The notes: generated by a model from the letters alone, not told the origin. DNA of 45,120 bases from Nonomuraea corallina (GCF_027620315.1 NZ_JAPNNL010000039.1:1-45120); one strand, 5' to 3'. Positions 1 to 8,536 are shown, counted from the first letter of the stretch. Program-made: numbers and translations.

Positions 1-1
1 C

Positions 2-262
2 GCGCCCGACGCGCCGGGAGAGGTCGCGCGCTCGCTCCCAGCCACCTTCCACGCCTACCAGTCTTACCCGATCGTCACGCCGACCCCCACTCCCGCTCAC
101 GTACCGATCGCGGTCATCCGTCTCTTTGACGGCGTTCCCGTAGATCTTCCGGTGGCCGTGCTTGCCGGAGCCCTCACCGGCCCGGCCGGGACCGGGCCCG
201 GATGCCCGGGTCCCGGCCGGCGGGGCGCTGCGGGCGGTCCGCGTACGGGAACGGGCCGGTAG
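2..262 (+). CDS. 3' end of an unrecognised protein (partial)
   Basis: An open frame enters from the left edge and stops at the TAG at 260-262. Over about the first 55 codons third positions are mostly G or C and the composition looks protein-like (a stretch reading FHAYQSYPIVTPTPTP, then IRLFDGVPVDLPVAVLAG). The last 25 codons are Gly/Pro/Arg-rich and overlap a strong inverted repeat at 182-220, so the tail may be fortuitous read-through. I do not recognise a family. The minus strand offers no better frame here. It could also be non-coding high-GC sequence. Confidence 0.3.
   Translation, partial: APDAPGEVARSLPATFHAYQSYPIVTPTPTPAHVPIAVIRLFDGVPVDLPVAVLAGALTGPAGTGPGCPGPGRRGAAGGPRTGTGR
182..220. 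terminator. Strong GC hairpin, candidate terminator
   Basis: The 12-nt arms CCGGCCGGGACC (182-193) and GGTCCCGGCCGG (209-220) are perfectly complementary. Inside them GGGC (194-197) pairs with GCCC (204-207) around a CCGGAT loop, leaving one bulged G. No T-tract follows, which is usual for actinomycete hairpins. It probably insulates whatever lies to the left from the DUF3027 gene. It overlaps the 3' end of the open frame at 2-262. Confidence 0.5.
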
Positions 263-400
263 ATCTCGGCCGGGGACGGCCTCCGGCGCGAGGTTTCTCG
301 GCGGGAGTAGGAGGGAAAGCGGGCTTCTCGGCACCGGCAGGGTCGGCCATGGGGGAGAATGAAGTGTGAGCGAACAGCACCTTTCGGCGGAGGCAGGCCG

Positions 401-1201
401 ATGAGCCGTGCCAGGACCCGCTCCGCCGCGCCCGACCAGGCCTGCGTCGCCGCCGTCGACCTGGCGCGCGCCGCGGCCGAGGAGCTGGCGCGTCCCGGGG
501 TGCCCGGCGAGCACCTGGGCTACGAGAGCGAGGGCGACCGGGTCGTCACCCACTACTTCGCCTGCCAGGACCGCGCCTATCGCGGCTGGCGGTGGGCCGT
601 CACCGTCACCCGGGCGTCGCGGGCGAAGAAGGTGACGGTCAGCGAGGCCGTCCTGCTGCCGGGCTCCGGCGCGCTGCTCGCCCCCGAGTGGCTGCCGTGG
701 AGCGAGCGCCTGCGCCCCGGCGACCTGGGCGTCGGCGACCTGCTGCCGAGCCCGGAGGACGACGACCGGCTGGTGCCGGGGTTCACCGAGAGCGACGACG
801 AGGTCGAGCAGCAGACGATTTTCGAGTACGGCCTGGGCCGGGCCCGTGTGCTCTCGGCCATCGGCAGGGACCGGACCGCCAGGCGCTGGCATTCCGGCGA
901 GCACGGGCCGCACACACCGATCGCACACGCCGCTCCCGCGCAGTGCTCCACCTGCGGCTTCTACTGGCTGCTCGCGGGTGGGCTCCGGCAGCTGTTCGGG
1001 GTCTGCACTAACGAGTACGCGCCCGACGACGGCAAGGTGGTCGCCGCCGACCACGGCTGCGGCGCCCACTCGGAGGCCGCGGTGCTGCCGCCGCCGGTCG
1101 AGATGGCCGGGCCCATCCTCGACGACCTGGGCTTCGACCTGATGGAGGAGGAGGCCGGGTCGGTCGGCGCGGACGACTCCGAGGAGCTCGGCCACTCCTG
1201 A
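401..1201 (+). CDS. DUF3027 family protein with a Cys/His cluster
   Basis: This 266-residue protein matches the actinobacterial DUF3027 family as I know it: an N-terminal region reading GEHLGYESEGDRVVTHYFAC, the block YRGWRWAVTV, the phrase LLAPEWLPWSERLRPGDLG, then an acidic linker. A C-terminal cluster has CSTCGF, then GVCTNEY and HGCGAHSE, so four cysteines and two histidines are placed to bind zinc (inference). An in-frame ATG exists at 359, but ATG 401 has GGCGGAGG seven bases upstream (386-393) and fits the family start. The function is unknown. The gene lies directly before the sacsin-like ATPase gene on the same strand; from memory these two families are neighbours in other actinomycetes. 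A hairpin at 1236-1256 may separate their transcription. Confidence 0.88.
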   Translation: MSRARTRSAAPDQACVAAVDLARAAAEELARPGVPGEHLGYESEGDRVVTHYFACQDRAYRGWRWAVTVTRASRAKKVTVSEAVLLPGSGALLAPEWLPWSERLRPGDLGVGDLLPSPEDDDRLVPGFTESDDEVEQQTIFEYGLGRARVLSAIGRDRTARRWHSGEHGPHTPIAHAAPAQCSTCGFYWLLAGGLRQLFGVCTNEYAPDDGKVVAADHGCGAHSEAAVLPPPVEMAGPILDDLGFDLMEEEAGSVGADDSEELGHS

Positions 1202-1235
1202 CGCCGGCGGCCCGTCACCGCGGATCCGCGCCCCC

Positions 1236-1256
1236 GTCCCGCCCGAACGGCGGGGC
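1236..1256 (+). terminator. Candidate terminator after the DUF3027 gene
   Basis: GTCCCGCC (1236-1243) pairs with GGCGGGGC (1249-1256) around a CGAAC loop, giving eight pairs with one G-U. It lies 35 nt after the DUF3027 stop. Just beyond it, TAATCT at 1275-1280 could be a -10 box for the next gene. Confidence 0.45.
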
Positions 1257-1319
1257 CGGGCGCGGGTTTCCCACTAATCTACGGTGGCCCCGTACCGTTC
1301 GAACCCAGGATCGTGACCG

Positions 1320-4300
1320 ATGACCGACACCTTTGGCACCGACCGGATGCGAGCCGCCGTGCTCGCGGCGTGGACGGCGTCGCCCGCCCGGTTCCGCGAG
1401 GACGCCAACGCCGAGGAGGACTTCGCGCTCGGCGGCTACCGCGACCGGCTGATCGTGGAGCTGGCGCAGAACGCCGCCGACGCGGCGCTGCGCGCCGGCG
1501 TGCCGGGGGTGCTCAGGCTGACGTTGCGCGGCGCCCTGCTGACGGCCGCCAACACCGGCGCGCCGCTCGACGCGACCGGCGTGGAGAGCCTGGCCACGCT
1601 GCGCGTGTCCGGCAAGCGTGACGAGGCGGGCGCGGCGGGCCGGTTCGGCGTCGGGTTCGCGGCCGTCGTGTCGGTCTGCGACGAACCGGCCGTAGGCTCG
1701 CGCGGCTCCGCCTCGGTGCGCTGGTCGCGGGCGGAGACGGCGGAGCTGGTCGGCGCGGTGCCGGAGCTCGCGGGCCGGCTGGCCGAGCGGTCCGGGCACG
1801 TGCCGCTGCTGCGCCTGCCGTTCGAGGCCGGCCCGCTCGACGTGCCCGACGGGTTCGACACCCTGGTACGGCTGCCGCTGAAGGACGAGGCGTCGGCCCT
1901 GGCGGTCCGGCGCATGCTGGAGGAGACGAGCCCGGCGCTGCCGCTGGGCATGCCCGCCCTGTCCACGATCGAGATCGACCTCGACGGCGTGGTCCGCACG
2001 GTCACCGCCGACGGCTGGCACGTCGTCACCGAGTCGGGCGCGTTCGCCCCCGAGCAGGTGGCGGAGCTGTTCGCCGACCGGCCCACCGAGGAGCGGGCGC
2101 GGCCCTTCTGGTCGGTCCGCTGGGCGGTGCCGCTGACCGGCACCGGTGAGCCGGGGCCGCTGCCCGCCGCGGTGCCGCCGGTCGTGCACGCGCCGACGCC
2201 CAGCGACGAGCCGATCGACCTGCCCGCGCTGCTCATCGCCTCGTTCCCGATGGCCACCGACCGCCGCCACGTGGCCAAGGGGCCGCTGACCGACTTCCTG
2301 GTCGAGAAGGCCGCCGACGCCTACGTCCGGCTGGTCGAGGAGCTGCCGCGCACGCCCAAGCTGCTCGACCTGGTGCCCTCGTACATGGGCAAGGGGGAGC
2401 TGGACGCGCGCGTCCGCCGCGCCGTGCTCCAGCGCCTGCCCGGCACGCCGCTGCTGCCCGCGCTGTCGGCGCCGGCGCCGGCCGTGCGGACGCCCTCGTT
2501 CGCCGACGCCGAGGTGTACGAGCCCGACGCCGAGTGGCGGGTCGAGCACCCGCCGCAGGAGCCGGGCGCTGACGGCTGGGTCGTCGCGGGCCGCGAGGCC
2601 GCCGTGGTGGCCGGGTCGGCCGCGCTGCTCGACGCCGTCGCGGCGTTCGTCCCCGGGCTGCTGCCCGCGGGCTGGCCCGCCCGCCATCCCGCGATGACGT
2701 CGCTGGGCGTGCGCAGGGTCGAGCTGTCCGAGGTCGTCGACCTGCTGTCGGGCGAGGCGGTGGAGGGGCTCGACGCGGGGTGGTGGCACGCGCTGTACGA
2801 GGTGCTGCCGGCCGACGATCCCGAGTCGCTCGGCGCGCTGCCGGTGCCGCTGGCCGACGGCCGGCTGGTGCGCGGCCCGCGCGGCACGCTGATCCTGACC
2901 GAGGGCGGCGCCGGGCTCGACCTGACGCCTCTCGGGCTGCGCATCGTGCATCCGGAGGCCGCCCATCCCGCGCTGCTGCGGCTGGGCGCCGCCGAGGCCA
3001 CCCCGCGCACCATCCTGGACGACCCGATCACCAAGGCCGCCGTCGCCCAGTCGCTCGACAGCCCCGACCCCGGGCCGGTGGCGCACGCCGTGCTGTCCCT
3101 GGTCCGGGCGGCGGGGCTGGCGCCGGGGGAGGCGCCGTGGCTGGCCGAGCTGGCGCTGCCGGGCGCCGACGGCGAGCTCTACCCGGCGGGCGAGCTGATG
3201 CTGGCAGACGGGGCGCTGGCCGGGCTGCTGGAGCCCGACACCCATCTCGGCGTGGCCGCCCGCGACCTGGAGGAGACGTACGGGCCGCGGGTGCTGGAGG
3301 CGGCGGGCGTGCTCGACGGGTTCGCCGTGGTGCACGACTCCGACGTGCTGCTCGACCGTGACGAGTGCGACCACGACCTCGACGGCGAGGAGGAGTGGCT
3401 CGACCACGTGCTCGACCTGCTGCCGGAGCTGGACGTGCCGCCGGTGGCGCCGGACTTCGTCGCGGTGCGCGACCTGGAGCTGGTCGCCGACTGGCCGGCG
3501 GCGCTGCGGCTGCTGACTCGTCCGCCGCTGCGGGCCGCCCTCCATCCGCTGCGGATCGAGGGTGTCGAGGTGCCCTCCTACACCGCCTGGTGGCTGGCCG
3601 GCCATCCGGTGCTCGACGGGCGCAGGCCGCGCGAGCTGCGGCTGCCCGGCGCCGACCCGCTGCTGCAGGGCCTGTACGCGGACGCGTCCGGCGGGCTGGA
3701 CGAGGGGGCGCTGGCCATGCTCGGCGTGCGCAGCACGCTCGCCGAGCTGCTCGACTCCCACGGCGGTCCCGAGGAGCTGCTCGACCTCATGGCCGATGAG
3801 TCGATCGAGGTCGACCGGGCCCAGCTGCGCTCGCTCTGGATGGCGCTGGCGGCGGTCGAGCCGGACCGGGTGGCCCCGCCCGGCCGGGTGCGGGCCGTGC
3901 TCGGCGGCGACATCGTGGTGGCCGACGCCGAGGACGTCGTCGTGGTGGAGGCGCCCGACCTGCTGCAGCTGGTCACCGACAGGCCGCTGGTGCTGGCCCC
4001 GTACGACCTGGCCGAGTCCCTGTCGGAGCTGCTCGACCTGCCGCTGGCCGGGGAGGTGGCCTCCGGCGAGGTGACGTCGTCCGGCGAGACCCGCCAGGTG
4101 CCGCCCCAGGTGCGCTCCCTGCTCCCGACGGCCCCGGAGACCTACGTCGAGCACGAGAAGCTGCTGGTGGACGGCGTGGGATGCGCGTGGCGCTTCTACG
4201 AGGGAGCCGTCCACTGCGCCGGCCTCGACGGCCTGGCCCGCGGGCTGGCCTGGGCCACCGGCCAGTGGAACGACCGGCTGGCGGTCGCCGCCATGTTGCG

Positions 4301-4349
4301 CGACCCGTCCGCGGTGCCCCTCCTGCTGGCGGAGGCCGACCTGTCGTGA
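1320..4349 (+). CDS. Sacsin N-terminal-like (HSP90-type) ATPase domain protein
   Basis: This 1009-residue protein starts with a GHKL/HSP90-type nucleotide-binding fold like that of sacsin. The N-box is ELAQNAADA (residues 47-55, Asn51 as the Mg/ATP ligand), followed by LLTAANTGAP around residue 73 in the position of the usual DxGxG, and GRFGVGFAAV at 107-116 as the ATP-lid glycine motif. The remaining 850 residues are Leu/Ala/Glu-rich with no motif I can name. Bacterial proteins of this type are uncharacterised; a chaperone-like role is inference. The ATG at 1320 gives the family N-terminus, but only a weak AGGA lies 14 nt upstream. An antisense frame of similar length (1215-4376) is a codon-bias shadow. 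The 3' end faces DUF2530 across a hairpin. Confidence 0.85.
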   Translation: MTDTFGTDRMRAAVLAAWTASPARFREDANAEEDFALGGYRDRLIVELAQNAADAALRAGVPGVLRLTLRGALLTAANTGAPLDATGVESLATLRVSGKRDEAGAAGRFGVGFAAVVSVCDEPAVGSRGSASVRWSRAETAELVGAVPELAGRLAERSGHVPLLRLPFEAGPLDVPDGFDTLVRLPLKDEASALAVRRMLEETSPALPLGMPALSTIEIDLDGVVRTVTADGWHVVTESGAFAPEQVAELFADRPTEERARPFWSVRWAVPLTGTGEPGPLPAAVPPVVHAPTPSDEPIDLPALLIASFPMATDRRHVAKGPLTDFLVEKAADAYVRLVEELPRTPKLLDLVPSYMGKGELDARVRRAVLQRLPGTPLLPALSAPAPAVRTPSFADAEVYEPDAEWRVEHPPQEPGADGWVVAGREAAVVAGSAALLDAVAAFVPGLLPAGWPARHPAMTSLGVRRVELSEVVDLLSGEAVEGLDAGWWHALYEVLPADDPESLGALPVPLADGRLVRGPRGTLILTEGGAGLDLTPLGLRIVHPEAAHPALLRLGAAEATPRTILDDPITKAAVAQSLDSPDPGPVAHAVLSLVRAAGLAPGEAPWLAELALPGADGELYPAGELMLADGALAGLLEPDTHLGVAARDLEETYGPRVLEAAGVLDGFAVVHDSDVLLDRDECDHDLDGEEEWLDHVLDLLPELDVPPVAPDFVAVRDLELVADWPAALRLLTRPPLRAALHPLRIEGVEVPSYTAWWLAGHPVLDGRRPRELRLPGADPLLQGLYADASGGLDEGALAMLGVRSTLAELLDSHGGPEELLDLMADESIEVDRAQLRSLWMALAAVEPDRVAPPGRVRAVLGGDIVVADAEDVVVVEAPDLLQLVTDRPLVLAPYDLAESLSELLDLPLAGEVASGEVTSSGETRQVPPQVRSLLPTAPETYVEHEKLLVDGVGCAWRFYEGAVHCAGLDGLARGLAWATGQWNDRLAVAAMLRDPSAVPLLLAEADLS

Positions 4350-4355
4350 GTCCCC

Positions 4356-4388
4356 GTCCCGCTCTCCCCGGGTCACGGAGGGCGGGAC
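4356..4388. terminator. Bidirectional terminator between convergent genes
   Basis: GTCCCGCTCTCC (4356-4367) pairs with GGAGGGCGGGAC (4377-4388) over 12 positions, one a G-U, with a 9-nt loop. It sits exactly between the stop of the sacsin-like gene (4349) and the stop of the DUF2530 gene (4396). Confidence 0.65.
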
Positions 4389-4395
4389 ACCACGG

Positions 4396-4605
4396 TCAGT
4401 CGCCGCGGCGCTGGACGATCCACAGGCCGAGGAAGCCGAAGCCCACGCCGGTGAGGCAGGTCCAGATCCACCAGGAGTGCTCGGGGGCGGGGCGGAAGAT
4501 CAGCAAGGCCACCAGTGCGATCGCCCACAGGGCGGTGCCCACGGCGACCGTGGCGGTGTCGTTGGTCTTGATCGGTTCGGGGTCCGGGCGCCACTGCTGC
4601 GTCAC
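4396..4605 (-). CDS. DUF2530 small membrane protein
   Basis: This 69-residue protein has two predicted membrane helices (roughly residues 19-37, AVGTALWAIALVALLIF, and 45-64, WWIWTCLTGVGFGFLGLWIV) and a WRPDPEPIKTNDT N-terminus. I recognise this as the actinobacterial DUF2530 family; its function is unknown. The start is GTG at 4605. There is no Shine-Dalgarno, but TAGGCT lies seven nt upstream, consistent with a leaderless transcript. It is divergent from the purine permease gene 81 nt away and convergent with the sacsin-like gene. Confidence 0.75.
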   Translation of the reverse strand: MTQQWRPDPEPIKTNDTATVAVGTALWAIALVALLIFRPAPEHSWWIWTCLTGVGFGFLGLWIVQRRGD

Positions 4606-4686
4606 ACCATTCAGCCTAGCTTCAATCGCATCTCGAAACGGTTACCAGCACTTTTGGCATAACGTCCGCACTGTCACAGTTTCGCC

Positions 4687-6129
4687 GTGAGTGACTCCCG
4701 TACCGCTATAGACCGTTTCTTCTCCATCTCCGAACGCGGCTCCACCGTCTCCCGCGAGGTGCGTGGTGGCCTGGCCACGTTCTTCACCATGGCGTACATC
4801 GTGGTGCTGAACCCGATCATCATCGCCAACGGCAAGGACATCCAGGGCGAGGTGATCGGCGACGGCACCACGCCCAACGTGGCGCTGGTGGCCGCGGGCA
4901 CCGCCTTCGTCGCCGGTGTCCTGACCATCTTGATGGGGGTGGTGGCCCGGGTGCCGTTCGCGCTGGCCGCCGGCCTCGGCCTGAACGCCTTCGTGACCTT
5001 CACCATCGCGCCGCTGATGACCTGGGAAGAGGCCATGGGCCTGATCTTCCTGGAAGGCATCGTGATCGGCATCCTGGTGCTGACCGGCCTTCGGGTCGCG
5101 GTGTTCCGGGCCATCCCCTCCCAGCTCAAGACGGCGATCAGCGTGGGCATCGGCCTGTTCATCGCGCTGATCGGCTTCGTGGACGCGGGCTTCGTGCGCC
5201 GGGTCGCCGCGGGGCCGCCGCTGGAGATGGGCATCGCGGGCAACCTCTCCTCCTGGCCGATCTTCGTCTTCGTCGTGGGCGTGCTCGCGACCGCGGCCAT
5301 GGTCGCGCGCAAGGTCAAGGGCGCCATCCTCATCGGCATCATCGGCACCACCCTCCTGGCGATCCTCGTCGAGGCGGTCACCGGCTCGGGCGCCTCCTCC
5401 CAGGACAACCCGGGCGGCTGGCAGCTCAACGTGCCCGCCTGGCCCAGCGAGGTCTTCGGGTTCAACAACCCGCTCGTGCTGTTCGCCGAGTTCGACCCGT
5501 TCGGCGCCTTCAGCTCCGCCGGCCTGCTGCTCGCGGTGCTGTTCGTGTTCACGCTGCTCATCACCGACTTCTTCGACACCATGGGCACGATCGTGGGCGT
5601 CGGCCGCCAGGCGGACCTGGTGGCGGAGGACGGCACGCTGCCGCGTACCCGTGAGATCCTGCTCGTCGACTCGCTCGGCGCCGTCGCCGGCGGCGCCGGC
5701 TCGGTCTCGTCCAACACCACCTACGTCGAGTCGGCCGCCGGCGTCGGCGAGGGCGCGCGGACCGGCCTGGCGAGCGTGGTGACCGGCCTGCTGTTCCTGG
5801 TGGCGATCTTCTTCGCGCCGCTCGTCCAGATCGTGCCGTACGAGGCGGCGGCGCCCGCCCTGGTGGTGGTCGGCTTCCTGATGATGACCGCGATCCGCGA
5901 CATCGACTGGACCGACTACGAGATCGCCATCCCGGCGTTCCTCACCATCGTGCTCATGCCGTTCACGTACTCGATCTCCAACGGCATCGGCGCCGGCTTC
6001 GTCACGTACGTGCTCATCAAGGTCGTCCGCGGCAAGGCGCGGGAGGTCCACCCGCTGATGTGGGCGGTCGCCGCGCTGTTCGTGCTGTACTTCGCGCTCG
6101 GCCCGATCAAGGTCATGCTGGGGCTCTGA
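4687..6129 (+). CDS. AzgA-type NCS2 purine (guanine/hypoxanthine) permease
   Basis: This 480-residue integral membrane protein has 12 or more hydrophobic segments. Family signatures are FFTMAYIVVLNP near the N-terminus, AAGLGLNAFVTF, a central DFFDTMGTIVGVGRQADL (helix 8 substrate region), and SSNTTYVESAAGVGEGARTGL, all typical of the AzgA/PbuG branch of NCS2 purine transporters. It probably imports hypoxanthine, guanine or adenine by proton symport across the cytoplasmic membrane. The start is GTG at 4687 with no visible Shine-Dalgarno. The gene stands alone, ending at the hairpin at 6140-6167. Exact substrate cannot be read from sequence. Confidence 0.9.
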   Translation: MSDSRTAIDRFFSISERGSTVSREVRGGLATFFTMAYIVVLNPIIIANGKDIQGEVIGDGTTPNVALVAAGTAFVAGVLTILMGVVARVPFALAAGLGLNAFVTFTIAPLMTWEEAMGLIFLEGIVIGILVLTGLRVAVFRAIPSQLKTAISVGIGLFIALIGFVDAGFVRRVAAGPPLEMGIAGNLSSWPIFVFVVGVLATAAMVARKVKGAILIGIIGTTLLAILVEAVTGSGASSQDNPGGWQLNVPAWPSEVFGFNNPLVLFAEFDPFGAFSSAGLLLAVLFVFTLLITDFFDTMGTIVGVGRQADLVAEDGTLPRTREILLVDSLGAVAGGAGSVSSNTTYVESAAGVGEGARTGLASVVTGLLFLVAIFFAPLVQIVPYEAAAPALVVVGFLMMTAIRDIDWTDYEIAIPAFLTIVLMPFTYSISNGIGAGFVTYVLIKVVRGKAREVHPLMWAVAALFVLYFALGPIKVMLGL

Positions 6130-6139
6130 CAACCGGTAC

Positions 6140-6167
6140 GGGCCGCCGTCCGCGAGAACGGCGGCCC
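6140..6167 (+). terminator. Intrinsic-type terminator after the purine permease
   Basis: GGGCCGCCGT (6140-6149) and ACGGCGGCCC (6158-6167) form a perfect 10-bp stem with an 8-nt loop, 11 nt after the permease stop. Confidence 0.65.
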
Positions 6168-6220
6168 GCTGGGTATCGACCAGTGAGACGCACCCGGCCC
6201 GGAAATATCCCGCCGTCGGG

Positions 6221-6252
6221 TATAGTTAGCAAAGGTAATGACTCATGCTAAC
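6221..6252 (+). promoter_or_regulatory. MarR promoter with candidate autoregulatory operator
   Basis: GTTAGCA (6225-6231) and TGCTAAC (6246-6252) are perfect inverted arms separated by 14 nt. TATAGT at 6221-6226 is a good -10 box, and AAAGG (6231-6235) is a plausible ribosome site. The palindrome spans the presumed transcription start and the ATG at 6245, so a bound MarR dimer would block initiation. Assignment to this MarR protein is inference from position. Confidence 0.55.
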
Positions 6253-6697
6253 AAGACTTCAGCTCAAGATGGATCTGCGCAGCGACGCCGGTCTCGCTTC
6301 GGCGTTGCGCGTTTCGCTGGCCCGGCTCAACAGGCGGCTGCGCCGGCAGGCGGCGGCACACCCGCTGACCCCCACCCAGTTCGCGACCCTGGCCGCCGTC
6401 GAGCGGCACGACGCAATATCACCGAGCGAGCTGGCCGAGCTCGAAAAGGTGCAACCGCCCTCGATGACCCGCGTGATCGCCGCGCTCGAGGAGCGCGGCC
6501 TGCTCTCGCGCAGCCCGCACCCGAGCGACCGGCGCCAGGTGACCGTGACCGTGACCGAGACCGCCAGGGAGCTGCTGAAGGAGGAGCGGGCACGCAAGGA
6601 AGCCTGGCTGACCCGGCAGCTGAAGGAGCTGTCGCCCGAGGAACGGGCGATTCTCCGTCAGGCGGCGCCGATTCTGGAGAAGCTCAGCAGGATCTAG
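6245..6697 (+). CDS. MarR family transcriptional regulator
   Basis: This 150-residue protein has the MarR winged-helix layout: dimerisation helix (about residues 10-40), LTPTQFATLAAVERHDAISP, recognition helix region VQPPSMTRVIAALEERGLL, and the wing SPHPSDRRQVTVTVTETA (Asp-Arg wing motif present), then a C-terminal dimer helix. The ATG at 6245 has AAAGG nine nt upstream; an in-frame ATG at 6269 is the alternative. An MFS exporter gene begins 23 nt after its stop, the usual MarR-controlled efflux arrangement. The inverted repeat overlapping its start codon suggests autorepression. Inducer unknown. Confidence 0.88.
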   Translation: MLTRLQLKMDLRSDAGLASALRVSLARLNRRLRRQAAAHPLTPTQFATLAAVERHDAISPSELAELEKVQPPSMTRVIAALEERGLLSRSPHPSDRRQVTVTVTETARELLKEERARKEAWLTRQLKELSPEERAILRQAAPILEKLSRI

Positions 6698-6720
6698 AGC
6701 CAGAAGAACCCAGGACCGGG

Positions 6721-7950
6721 ATGTTCCGGTCGCTCAAGATCCGCAACTACCGCATGTTCGCCATCGGCGGCGCGGTCTCCAACGTCGGCACCTGGCTGCA
6801 ACGCACCGCCCAGGACTGGCTGATCCTCGACCTGACCCACGGCAGCGCGGCCGCCCTCGGCACCGCGACCGCCCTGCAGTTTCTGCCCATGCTGCTGTTC
6901 GGCATGTTCGGCGGCGTGCTCGCCGACCGCTACCCCAAGCGGCCCCTGCTGATCACCGCGCAGACCATGATGGCCGTGCTCGCCGTCGCGATCGGCTTGC
7001 TCACCGTGACCGGCGCCGCCCAGGAATGGCACGTCTACGTCATGGCCTTCACCCTCGGCATGATCTCCTGCGTCGAGGTGCCGACCCGGCAGGCGTTCGT
7101 GGTCGAGATGGTCGGCAGGGACGACCTGCCCAACGCCATCGCGCTCAACAGCTCCAGCTTCAACCTGGCCCGCGTCGTCGGCCCGGCCGTCGCCGGCATG
7201 CTCATCTACCTGCTCGGCGGCACCGGCCCGCTCTTCCTGATCAACGCGCTCACCTTCGCCGCGGTGATCTCCAGCCTGGTGTTCATGCGCACCTCCGAGC
7301 TGCACCCGTCGGACCCCGTGCCCCGGGCCAAGGGTCAGCTCCGCGAAGGGCTGGCGTACGTGATGCGGCACGAGAAGCTGCTGATGCCGATCCTGCTGAT
7401 CGCCTTCGTGTCGATGTTCTCGCAGGCGTTCTCGATGTCGATCGCGCTGATGGCCCGCGAGGAGTTCCAGGCGGGGGCGAGCTCGTTCGGGCTGGCCTCC
7501 AGCATGTTCGCCGTCGGCGCGCTCGCCGGGGCGCTGCTGGCCGCCCGCCGGTCCACGATCTCGCGCAGGGTGCTGTTCACCGGCGCGATCGCGTTCGGCG
7601 TGTTCCAGGTCGCGGCCGGGCTCGCCCCGTCCTACCTGGCCTACCTGGCGCTGCTGGTGCCCGCGGGCATCGCGCTGATCACGGTCAACACCGCGGCGAA
7701 CGCCGCCGTCCAGCTCGCCACCTCGCCCGAGATGCGCGGCCGGGTCATGGGCATCTACATGCTGGTCTTCGTCGGCGGCTCGCCCATCGGGGCGACCCTC
7801 GTCGGCTGGCTGTCCGAGATCGGCGGGCCCAGGGCCGGCGCCGTCTTCGCCGGGCTGTTCGTGCTGGCGGGCACCGCGATGGCCGTCCTGGTCACCAGGA
7901 TCATCACCGGGCGGGTCGCGCGGCGCCGGGCCGTGCCGGCCACCGCCTGA
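6721..7950 (+). CDS. MFS transporter, drug/siderophore-exporter type
   Basis: This 409-residue membrane protein starts FRSLKIRNYRMFAIGGAVSN and has about 12 hydrophobic helices. It contains the MFS loop motif FGGVLADRYPKRPLL and, around residue 130, the segment VEVPTRQAFVVEMVG, typical of the MFS_3/EntS-like exporter group. ATG 6721 has AGGA five nt upstream and lies 23 nt after the MarR stop, so the two genes are likely cotranscribed. The frame is open upstream through the MarR gene to 6238, but that part is out of frame with MarR and is a composition artefact. Likely an efflux pump controlled by the MarR protein; substrate unknown. Confidence 0.88.
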   Translation: MFRSLKIRNYRMFAIGGAVSNVGTWLQRTAQDWLILDLTHGSAAALGTATALQFLPMLLFGMFGGVLADRYPKRPLLITAQTMMAVLAVAIGLLTVTGAAQEWHVYVMAFTLGMISCVEVPTRQAFVVEMVGRDDLPNAIALNSSSFNLARVVGPAVAGMLIYLLGGTGPLFLINALTFAAVISSLVFMRTSELHPSDPVPRAKGQLREGLAYVMRHEKLLMPILLIAFVSMFSQAFSMSIALMAREEFQAGASSFGLASSMFAVGALAGALLAARRSTISRRVLFTGAIAFGVFQVAAGLAPSYLAYLALLVPAGIALITVNTAANAAVQLATSPEMRGRVMGIYMLVFVGGSPIGATLVGWLSEIGGPRAGAVFAGLFVLAGTAMAVLVTRIITGRVARRRAVPATA

Positions 7951-7969
7951 GGCGCGACACACTGGAGTC

Positions 7970-8527
7970 ATGAGGCTCTTCACGGCCCTGGTGCCGCCCG
8001 ACGACGTGCTCGACGAACTCGAGCGCGCGATCGCCCCGCACGTCGGGCAGGCGCCGGGGCTGCGCTGGCCGGAACGCGCCACCTGGCACGTGACGCTCGC
8101 CTTCTTCGGCGAGGTGCCCGAACGGGCGCTGCCCGACCTGCGCGCCCGCCTGTCCCGCGCCGCCACCCGCCACCCCGTGCCGACCCTGGCCTTCACCGGC
8201 TTCGGCGCGTTCTCGTCCGTACGGCGCGCCCGGGTGTTCTGGGCCGGCCTGTCGGGCGACTCGATCGTCCGGCTGGCCGACTCCGTCAGGGCGGCCGGCC
8301 GCCGGGCCGGCGCCGGACACACCGACGAGAAACGCTTCCACGCCCACCTGACGCTCGCCAGGGCCAGGACCGAGACCGACCTCCGCCCGCTCGTCGAGTC
8401 GCTGGCCGGGTTCACCGGCTCGGCCTGGCGGGCGGAGACGATCCGGCTGGTCGAGAGCCGGACCGGGCCGCGGGTGAGGTACGCCACGCTGGACGAGTGG
8501 GCGCTCGCACCCGCCGAGCCCGGCTAG
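7970..8527 (+). CDS. thpR: RNA 2',3'-cyclic phosphodiesterase (LigT/2H family)
   Basis: This 185-residue protein carries both HxTx signatures of the 2H phosphoesterase superfamily: WHVTLAFFG near residue 42 and FHAHLTLAR near residue 124. The N-terminus MRLFTALVPPDDV is typical of ThpR. The family opens RNA 2',3'-cyclic phosphates (and can ligate 2'-5' tRNA halves in vitro) in the cytoplasm. GGAG lies three nt before the ATG. It follows the MFS gene by 19 nt and may share its transcript, though a functional link is not evident. Confidence 0.9.
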   Translation: MRLFTALVPPDDVLDELERAIAPHVGQAPGLRWPERATWHVTLAFFGEVPERALPDLRARLSRAATRHPVPTLAFTGFGAFSSVRRARVFWAGLSGDSIVRLADSVRAAGRRAGAGHTDEKRFHAHLTLARARTETDLRPLVESLAGFTGSAWRAETIRLVESRTGPRVRYATLDEWALAPAEPG

Positions 8528-8536
8528 GCTCCAGGC

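Noticed and set aside
1215..4376. A 1053-residue frame antisense to the sacsin-like gene
   Set aside because: Its product is dominated by Arg, Gln, Gly, His and Val in the pattern produced by reading high-GC3 coding DNA backwards; the plus-strand frame has recognisable ATPase motifs.
4642..6132. A 496-residue frame antisense to the purine permease
   Set aside because: Asp/Arg/His/Glu-rich low-complexity shadow of a membrane protein; no motif.
6238..7950. A single 570-residue frame running through the MarR region and the MFS gene
   Set aside because: The first 160 codons are out of frame with the convincing MarR protein and have no domain; only the part from 6721 is the MFS transporter.
6694..8487. 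A 597-residue antisense frame over the MFS and thpR genes
   Set aside because: Composition artefact opposite two well-identified genes.
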